13,348 bases of DNA from a bacterium (lineage in GTDB: Bacteria; Bacillota; Clostridia; Oscillospirales; Acutalibacteraceae): the NCBI GenBank assembly GCA_020627425.1, contig JAHKXX010000249.1, forward strand, positions 1 through 13,348. The letters are read 5' to 3'. Positions 8,395-13,348 of this stretch are shown in pieces. Every line of letters begins with the position of its first letter. The first letter of the stretch is position 1. Under the pieces are notes generated by a model. That model searched no databases, had not been told where the DNA came from, and saw only the letters and a program-made list of their open reading frames with translations. The translations under genes were made by a program, and so were the position numbers.

Positions 8395-9306
8395 TTGTTC
8401 GGATATATCAGACCGTATTATGACGATCTGAAAATGAGAGAATACGAGCTGTACAGAAGTGTTTACTGCGGACTATGCAAGCACCTCGGCAAGGACTACG
8501 GTATAATAAACCGTATTGCGCTCAGCTATGACTGTACGGCTCTTGCTATGCTGAATATGGCTGTATCCTCCGACAGACCGTGTGTGTCCCGGGGGCGCTG
8601 TGTTTTTGATCCCTTTAAAAAATGTATGTTTTGTAACTGCGAAAACGACAGCCTTCGGTTTGCCTCAGCCGTTACGGTGATCATGACCTACTATAAGTTT
8701 CAGGATACTATAGAGGACTCCGAATTTTTTAAAAAAACGGCAGCCCGTATTGCGCGGCTGTTTTTCCTGCGCAGCCACAACAGGGCAAAGCGAGACTATC
8801 CCGAAATAGAAAAAATAGCTAAGGAGCTTATGACTGCCCAGAGCGAAGCAGAAAAAACGCACGCCGATATAGACTCTGCATCAGACCCCACCGCAAAAGC
8901 CGTATCGCAGATATGTGCTCTTATGACAGACGACGAGTCTCAGAAAAAAGTGCTCTCGGTTTTCGGCTATTACCTCGGCAGATGGATATACCTTATGGAC
9001 GCTGCGGACGATCTCAGCAAGGATATAAAGAGCAAAAGCTTTAACCCATTCATAAAGCACCATGACGGAGATATAAATAAAACCATGGACTACTGTAACA
9101 GCGTTTTAAATATGACCGCCTCACAGCTTGTGCTTGCCTACGATCTGCTGACGTTTTCGGACTTTCGCGCGATACTTGACAATATAGTATATGATGGTTT
9201 ATCATTTGAACAGAAAAAGCACCTGTTTGACAGGCACAAAAAGAAGGAAAAGAAAAAGGATATGTATCCTGTCCTTTCAAAGGAACACAGTATGGGAAAG
9301 GAATGA
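8395..9306 (+). CDS. DUF5685-type protein with Cys clusters and Asp-rich motifs
   Basis: A 303-residue cytoplasmic-looking protein of unknown function. The opening FGYIRPYYDDLKMREYELYR and YCGLCKHLG match my recollection of the DUF5685 family; no search was run. Cysteines form C25-x2-C28, C69, and C77-x2-C80-x-C82, which could bind metal. Two Asp-rich helical motifs follow: YYKFQDTIED (Asp104, Asp108) and GRWIYLMDAADDLSKD (Asp202, Asp205, Asp206, Asp210). Their form and spacing recall class I prenyl/terpene synthases, but this is only a resemblance. The C-terminus is lysine-rich (HKKKEKKK). No signal peptide or membrane helix is evident. The TTG at 8395 is preceded by GAGGTGA at 7 nt. It lies 21 nt after uvrA, with only 5 nt to the J-protein start chosen below, so it is probably cotranscribed with both. 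Confidence 0.8.
   Translation: MFGYIRPYYDDLKMREYELYRSVYCGLCKHLGKDYGIINRIALSYDCTALAMLNMAVSSDRPCVSRGRCVFDPFKKCMFCNCENDSLRFASAVTVIMTYYKFQDTIEDSEFFKKTAARIARLFFLRSHNRAKRDYPEIEKIAKELMTAQSEAEKTHADIDSASDPTAKAVSQICALMTDDESQKKVLSVFGYYLGRWIYLMDAADDLSKDIKSKSFNPFIKHHDGDINKTMDYCNSVLNMTASQLVLAYDLLTFSDFRAILDNIVYDGLSFEQKKHLFDRHKKKEKKKDMYPVLSKEHSMGKE
9294..9302 (+). promoter_or_regulatory. Shine-Dalgarno deciding the J-protein start
   Basis: GGGAAAGGA ends immediately before an in-frame ATG at 9303 (no spacer) but 9 nt before an in-frame TTG at 9312. The geometry favours TTG 9312, which gives the usual J-protein opening MSDPYRILGV. Confidence 0.6.
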
Positions 9307-9311
9307 TTTGT

Positions 9312-9932
9312 TTGTCAGATCCCTACCGTATACTCGGGGTGTCCCCTGACGCTACCGATGACGAGATAAAAAAGGCATACAGAAATCTTGCAAAAAAATA
9401 TCACCCGGACAAATACGCGAACACTCCTCTTGCCGATACGGCATCGGAAAAGATGAAGGAGATAAACGATGCCTATGACCGCATTACAAAAATGCGAAAG
9501 GAAGGCGCTTCATACACCGCAGGCGCCGGCTATGCCTCTGCCGGTCAGACCCGCACCGGCGCACAGGATCCGGACGGACGCTATTACAGTGTAAGAGTGT
9601 ACATAAATTCGGGCGATTTTGCCTCTGCGGAGCGAATACTCAGCGGTGTACCGCCTACGGAGAGAAACGCCGAGTGGTATTACCTGATGGGTATTATTTA
9701 TTTAAAAAACGGGCAGCTTGAGACAGCGAACAATTACTTTGCAACAGCATGCAGACTTGACCCGTCCAACGCGGAGTACGCAGCAATGTACAATAATATC
9801 AGACAGCAGCGTCAGGGCTACTACGGTGGCTATAATAACAGAAGCAGCTATTACTCGGGGGACAACTGTCTGTCGGATCTTTGCTGTTTGCTTGCATGCT
9901 TTCAGTGCTGTAGCTGCTGCGGCAGACGATAG
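9312..9932 (+). CDS. J-domain protein with TPR-like repeats and Cys-rich tail
   Basis: A 206-residue Hsp40-like co-chaperone. Residues 2-65 form a J domain (DPYRILGVSPDATDDEIKKA and KKYHPDKY), with the His31-Pro32-Asp33 motif that stimulates Hsp70 (DnaK) ATPase. There is no DnaJ Gly/Phe region followed by CxxCxGxG zinc repeats, so this is not DnaJ itself. After a Gly/Ala-rich linker, about residues 88-165 look like two TPR-type helical hairpins (SGDFASAERILSGVPP, then AEWYYLMGIIYLKNGQLETA). A Gly/Tyr/Asn-rich stretch then leads to a tail with eight cysteines in 18 residues (186, 191, 192, 196, 199, 200, 202, 203). The start at TTG 9312 is chosen on Shine-Dalgarno spacing. The alternative ATG at 9303 would add three residues and overlap the upstream stop by 4 nt (ATGA). 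It is followed 2 nt later by a membrane protein gene. Confidence 0.88.
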   Translation: MSDPYRILGVSPDATDDEIKKAYRNLAKKYHPDKYANTPLADTASEKMKEINDAYDRITKMRKEGASYTAGAGYASAGQTRTGAQDPDGRYYSVRVYINSGDFASAERILSGVPPTERNAEWYYLMGIIYLKNGQLETANNYFATACRLDPSNAEYAAMYNNIRQQRQGYYGGYNNRSSYYSGDNCLSDLCCLLACFQCCSCCGRR

Positions 9933-9934
9933 TT

Positions 9935-10468
9935 ATGAGCGATATAAAAAAGCTTGCTTTCTCGGGAGTTATGTGCGCGACGGCGTCGGTGCTTATGCTA
10001 TCGGCAAATCTTTTTTCAGGGGGACTGTATCTGCTTGCGGCGGGTGCAGGAACGGTTATTTATATACTGTATTTTACTGTCGGCAAAAAATATGCCCTTA
10101 CGGCGTTTGCTGTTGTTTCGGTCATATCCTTTCTTTTTTGTATGGACAGAGAGGCTTTTCTGAGCTTTGTACTGCTGCTCGGGTATTATCCCCTTGTAAA
10201 AACAGCCGTTGATAAACTCAGATACAGGCTCATGCGCCTTCTGATAAAGCTCTCACTGTTTAACGCTGTCCTTGTCTCCGGCTATCTGATACTGACTTTT
10301 GTGTTTTCTCTGCCGTCCGATATGACGCTTTTCGGCGTTTCGCTTCCTGCTCTGTTTGCGGTAATGTACAATGCGGCTTTTATAATTTATGATATTGCGC
10401 TCGGGCTTTTCTATGATAAATACGGTGAAAGAGTTTTAAACTTAGTTACAAAATTGTTGAAAAAATAG
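9935..10468 (+). CDS. Small polytopic membrane protein, function unknown
   Basis: A 177-residue, very hydrophobic protein with about six predicted membrane segments at roughly residues 7-29, 30-49, 53-70, 73-92, 103-124 and 137-160. Positively charged residues fall in the N-terminus, the loop around KTAVDKLRYRLMR (about 89-101) and the C-terminal KLLKK, which suggests cytoplasmic sides. The size and the opening IKKLAFSGVMCA resemble S components of ECF vitamin transporters, but I cannot name a substrate and the similarity is weak. The ATG at 9935 is 2 nt after the J-protein stop and has no clear Shine-Dalgarno of its own, so it is probably translated by coupling. It is the last gene of the uvrA group. 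Confidence 0.8.
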   Translation: MSDIKKLAFSGVMCATASVLMLSANLFSGGLYLLAAGAGTVIYILYFTVGKKYALTAFAVVSVISFLFCMDREAFLSFVLLLGYYPLVKTAVDKLRYRLMRLLIKLSLFNAVLVSGYLILTFVFSLPSDMTLFGVSLPALFAVMYNAAFIIYDIALGLFYDKYGERVLNLVTKLLKK

Positions 10469-10487
10469 AATATTATAATTTTTTAAC

Positions 10488-10546
10488 AGCAAAAAACCGC
10501 CACGGATATTATTGAAAATTACCATGAAAAGACGCGGTTTTTTGCT
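10488..10546 (+). terminator. Hairpin terminator with long loop after the uvrA group
   Basis: A perfect 13-bp inverted repeat pairs 10488-10500 (AGCAAAAAACCGC) with 10534-10546 (GCGGTTTTTTGCT), separated by 33 nt. The A6/T6 runs inside the stem would serve as U tracts in either direction, a shape common in bidirectional terminators. On the + strand a further T-rich stretch follows (10548-10580). The loop is longer than usual. It begins 20 nt after the preceding stop. Confidence 0.7.
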
Positions 10547-10588
10547 ATTTTGTTGTGTTTTTGTTTTATTGTTTGTTTAGAATGACGA

Positions 10589-10617
10589 TTGATGGATAAT
10601 TAAAAATATGTTATAAT
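10589..10617 (+). promoter_or_regulatory. Sigma-A type promoter with extended -10
   Basis: TTGATG (10589-10594), a 17-nt spacer, and a perfect TATAAT (10612-10617) preceded by TG at 10609-10610, giving the extended -10 form TGnTATAAT. Transcription would start around 10624, leaving a leader of about 85 nt before the lysozyme-type gene. Of the 240 nt between the membrane protein and that gene, this promoter, the terminator and the small leader ORF are all I can identify. Confidence 0.75.
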
Positions 10618-10667
10618 TGTTACAATAATTTTATTATTTATTGTGGTGTCTTACGTTCGGAGTATTG

Positions 10668-10712
10668 ATGAAGCATATTGTATCTGCAAACGGAACAGTG
10701 ATGAAAAAATGA
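10668..10712 (+). CDS. Possible 14-codon leader ORF upstream of the lysozyme gene
   Basis: ATG at 10668 has CGGAG (10658-10662) 5 nt upstream and opens a frame encoding MKHIVSANGTVMKK, stopping at TGA 10710-10712. That stop overlaps the ATG at 10709 of the large downstream gene as ATGA, the classic geometry for translational coupling. The downstream ATG lacks a convincing Shine-Dalgarno of its own. The ORF is too short to judge by coding statistics. It might be chance, and the downstream gene might instead start at TTG 10727. Confidence 0.35.
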   Translation: MKHIVSANGTVMKK

Positions 10713-13348
10713 AAGGTCGTGTGACTTTGACGGGGAAATATTTCAGAAAGAATACAAACAAAAAAAGCATAAAGAAATTTGCGGCAGGAGCTGTCGCTGT
10801 TGCTTGCAGCGCGGCGCTCTCGCTGGGGCTTTTGCCCTGGTCGTCGATGTCTGCATTTGCCCAGTCGCCCATTTATGCCAGAACGACGGATTATCTTAAC
10901 CTTCGTACCGGAAGAGGTACGGGCTACGGCGTTATAGAGGTGCTTGATGATAACGCTCAGGTTACCGTGCTCGATACTTCGGATCCGGATTGGCTCAAGG
11001 TACAGTCCGGAAACAAAACGGGTTACTGCAGTGCGGATTATCTCGATATAATCACAGACGCAAAGGCTCTCGGAAGTCTGAGCCTCAAACGGATTCCGAG
11101 CAGCAGCGGAGCAACAGTGGCAAGTATTACTGACGGTGCAAGGCTGGACGTTCTCGGATATGAAGAGGACAACTGGGTACAGGTAAAGCTTGGCAGCGGA
11201 GAAGTAGGCTATGTACAGGCTGCTTCTATAGAATATGTAGATAATTCCTACAAGGAGCCTTCGGTGACCGTTCCGGCGGAGGAAAACCTCTCCGGAAAGC
11301 TTACCCAGATGAGCAGCAGCAGTTCCTTTACACTCTCAAATAGCCTTATAAAAATAGCAAAGGGCAACACATGGCAGCTTACCGCAAATGGTGCAACCAA
11401 GCTGACGTGGGTCAGCACAAACAAGAAAGTCGCTACGGTTACTTCCTCGGGACTTGTAAAGGGAGTTGATAAGGGGGAGGCAAGCATTACGGTATTTGAT
11501 ACAACTACAGGCAAATCCCAGCTGTGTAGGGTAAAGGTCTATAATACCGATTATACCTCTATAAAGCTCTCCGATACGACCAAAACTATTGCGGTATCAA
11601 AGTCTTTTACGCTAAAGGCTACAACAGTCCCGACAGCAAACAAAAAGGTATTTTTTAAATCTTATGACACCTCTGTAGCAAAGGTTGACAGCAACGGAAA
11701 GGTAACAGGCGTCGGCAAAGGCTCCTGTGTGATAAAGGCATATGACTCCACCGGAATAATACACGCTAAGTGCAGAGTTACGGTAAATACACAGGATTGG
11801 TTGAAGCTCTCCCAGACTACAATGACTATTGACAGAGGTCAGAGCCGCACTCTGCTTGTTACAAAGAGCAGAAATGATCTGAACGTACGCTGGTCATCAA
11901 GCGATCTGAATGTTGCTTCTGTAAATGACGGCAGAGTAAGCGGTCTGAAAGCAGGAACAGCTACGGTTACCGCTTCCGACTCCACAGGCACCGTAAAGGC
12001 AGTGTGCAAGGTTACAGTCAATAATGTAAACGCAGGCTCGCTGTCGCTCTCACATTCATCAGTTAGTGCATGCGTCGGCAAGACTATATATGTAAAAGCA
12101 TACGGCAACGGCAAATATGCTACTGCCGACGGCAAAATAGCAAGCTTCAGCAACGACTATATCGTATGCCACAAAGCCGGCAGAACCGCTATAAGATACT
12201 GCGACAACAACGGTCATTCGGCTGTATGTATCGTAAATGTTTCCGAGGCTGCGTCCGCAAGATTTGCATATTGCTCACCGAACAGCGCAGTAAAAGGCTC
12301 TGCGGTAAAGCTTGTTGCGATAACCGACAAGACCAGACAAAAGGTATGCTTCAAGATAAATATAGGCGGTAAAGAGGTAGAGGTAAACGCAACCTCTAAG
12401 GTAGCAGACGGAGATACATATGTCTGGACAGGCTCGTATACTCCCCAGCAATCGGGCGAGTTTACCGTCTCGACATACTCCTTCAAGGATAATAAATGGC
12501 AGACCTGTAACGACGGCAAATGTACTATGTATGTCAGCAATAAAACAAACTTCTCCACCACGGCGCTTCAGCCGCTTCGCGCAAGCGACAAGCTGATAGC
12601 CTTTATAGGAGAAAAAGAGGGCTTTACTCCGAAAATAACTCCGGATACCCTTGCAAATAATGTACCCACTATCGGCTATGGTCAGGTAATGTGGGCAGGG
12701 GATTCCTTCTATAACAACCTTACCGAAAAGGAAGCCTTTGCAATGCTGATAAAATCAGTAAACGGCAATTCCTTTACGAGTGCGGTAAACAATATGCTCA
12801 TCAATAACAATACAAGGTTTAACCAGCAGCAGTTTGACGCACTGGTGTCATTTACCTATAATCTCGGTGCAGGCTGGACATACGGCTCTGACTTAAAGGA
12901 TATTCTCCTTAATTCCTACGGAAAGGTATCCTCGGACAGCACCATGACAGGTACAGTCACCGCGAGCGACGGACTCAATATTAGAAAGGGCGCCACTACT
13001 TCGGCAGATATAATAACAGCCGTTCCTTACGGAACCAGACTTACACTTGTCAGCACACAAAAGTATAACTCCGTGTGGTACAAGGTAAAGACCCCGAGCG
13101 GTGTTGTGGGCTACTGCAGCGGCACCTATCTGAAGATAAGCTCTTCAAGTTCGACAACCGGCAGAGATCTTAACTATGTCAATAAAAACGCTCTTATAAG
13201 AGAATTGCTTGCATATCATCACGCAGGCGGCAACTGCTACTATGGACTCCTTTACCGCCGTGTGGACGAGCTGGAAATGTTCCTCTATAATGACTATATT
13301 TCGGACGGACGTTCAAACAAGCACAATTTCCCGGATACGGCTTGTCTT
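10709..13348 (+). CDS. Secreted modular GH24 lysozyme with SH3b and Big_2 domains (3' end outside window)
   Basis: Open for 880 codons up to the window edge. A Sec signal peptide has a Lys/Arg-rich start, a hydrophobic core at about 24-42 and probable cleavage at AFA-Q (51/52). Two SH3b-like modules follow (about 54-115 and 118-178), then four Big_2 Ig-like repeats (about 207-278, 282-360, 364-438, and a divergent one at 443-513), another Ig-like module (about 516-615), and a GH24 (T4-type) lysozyme domain from 625. The likely catalytic residues are Glu637, Asp646 and Thr654 in the EG-x7-D and PTIGYG context, followed by FNQQQFDALVSFTYNLGAG (704-722). A third SH3b (about 747-813) then interrupts the fold, and its C-terminal part resumes at HHAGG-x4-GLLYRRVDELEMFL (837-859). 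The inferred role is muramidase cleavage of peptidoglycan outside the cell, in remodelling or attack on other bacteria. A TTG at 10727, 10 nt after AAAGG, is an alternative start. The gene has its own promoter. Confidence 0.85.
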   Translation, partial: MKGRVTLTGKYFRKNTNKKSIKKFAAGAVAVACSAALSLGLLPWSSMSAFAQSPIYARTTDYLNLRTGRGTGYGVIEVLDDNAQVTVLDTSDPDWLKVQSGNKTGYCSADYLDIITDAKALGSLSLKRIPSSSGATVASITDGARLDVLGYEEDNWVQVKLGSGEVGYVQAASIEYVDNSYKEPSVTVPAEENLSGKLTQMSSSSSFTLSNSLIKIAKGNTWQLTANGATKLTWVSTNKKVATVTSSGLVKGVDKGEASITVFDTTTGKSQLCRVKVYNTDYTSIKLSDTTKTIAVSKSFTLKATTVPTANKKVFFKSYDTSVAKVDSNGKVTGVGKGSCVIKAYDSTGIIHAKCRVTVNTQDWLKLSQTTMTIDRGQSRTLLVTKSRNDLNVRWSSSDLNVASVNDGRVSGLKAGTATVTASDSTGTVKAVCKVTVNNVNAGSLSLSHSSVSACVGKTIYVKAYGNGKYATADGKIASFSNDYIVCHKAGRTAIRYCDNNGHSAVCIVNVSEAASARFAYCSPNSAVKGSAVKLVAITDKTRQKVCFKINIGGKEVEVNATSKVADGDTYVWTGSYTPQQSGEFTVSTYSFKDNKWQTCNDGKCTMYVSNKTNFSTTALQPLRASDKLIAFIGEKEGFTPKITPDTLANNVPTIGYGQVMWAGDSFYNNLTEKEAFAMLIKSVNGNSFTSAVNNMLINNNTRFNQQQFDALVSFTYNLGAGWTYGSDLKDILLNSYGKVSSDSTMTGTVTASDGLNIRKGATTSADIITAVPYGTRLTLVSTQKYNSVWYKVKTPSGVVGYCSGTYLKISSSSSTTGRDLNYVNKNALIRELLAYHHAGGNCYYGLLYRRVDELEMFLYNDYISDGRSNKHNFPDTACL

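Noticed and set aside
9718..10212. Open frame of 164 codons across the J-protein end and membrane-protein start
   Set aside because: It overlaps two better-supported genes in another frame, has no start signal and shows no recognisable protein pattern.
11839..12561. Open frames on both strands within the Ig-like repeat region of the lysozyme gene
   Set aside because: They overlap the continuous 880-codon frame that carries a signal peptide and recognisable domains.
10709..13348. Phage origin of the lysozyme gene
   Set aside because: A GH24 domain is common in phage endolysins, but the signal peptide, Big_2 repeats, own promoter and lack of any neighbouring holin or structural gene point to a chromosomal exported hydrolase.

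Overview
The window reads as a conserved chromosomal stretch from a Gram-positive, low-to-mid-GC Firmicute. It is most likely a Ruminococcus-like member of the Oscillospiraceae. This placement is an inference, drawn from the Firmicutes gene order rplI-dnaB and tilS-hpt-ftsH, the heavy use of AUA (Ile) and AGA (Arg) codons, strong Shine-Dalgarno sites, several TTG starts, and a secreted multidomain lysozyme with Big_2 and SH3 modules. All recognisable genes lie on the + strand. No rRNA, tRNA, CRISPR array, insertion sequence or prophage gene is visible.

Layout. (1) 1-5449 is a housekeeping run: the 3' end of rplI (ribosomal protein L9), dnaB (replicative helicase), tilS (tRNA-Ile lysidine synthetase), hpt (hypoxanthine phosphoribosyltransferase) and ftsH (membrane AAA+ zinc protease). 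dnaB/tilS and tilS/hpt overlap by 11 and 20 nt. (2) 5450-5553 holds two consecutive hairpins with T-rich tails, a tandem terminator after ftsH. (3) 5554-10468 is a second tightly packed group: uvrA (excision repair ATPase), a DUF5685-type protein with Cys clusters and two Asp-rich motifs, a J-domain/TPR-like protein with an unusual Cys-rich tail, and a small polytopic membrane protein. A hairpin with a T-rich right arm follows at 10488-10546. (4) 10547-10708 is an AT-rich intergenic region with a very good extended -10 promoter and a possible 14-codon leader ORF. (5) 10709 to the window end is the 5' part, at least 880 codons, of a secreted modular cell-wall hydrolase: signal peptide, two SH3b-like modules, four Big_2-like repeats, one further Ig-like module, and a GH24 (T4-type) lysozyme domain that appears to be split by an inserted SH3b module.

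How the genes fit together. The first block combines replication, decoding (TilS makes AUA readable, and AUA is the main Ile codon here), purine salvage and membrane proteolysis. The second block couples a DNA-repair gene to three little-studied genes whose close spacing suggests one transcript and possibly a shared membrane or chaperone-related role. The last gene is an independent transcription unit for an exported peptidoglycan-cleaving enzyme.

The parts most worth a second look are the nested SH3-in-GH24 architecture, the leader ORF before it, the DUF5685/J-protein/membrane-protein trio, and the Cys-x2-His variant of the first UvrA zinc site. I do not see a clear new defence or mobile system; most of the window is ordinary core genome.
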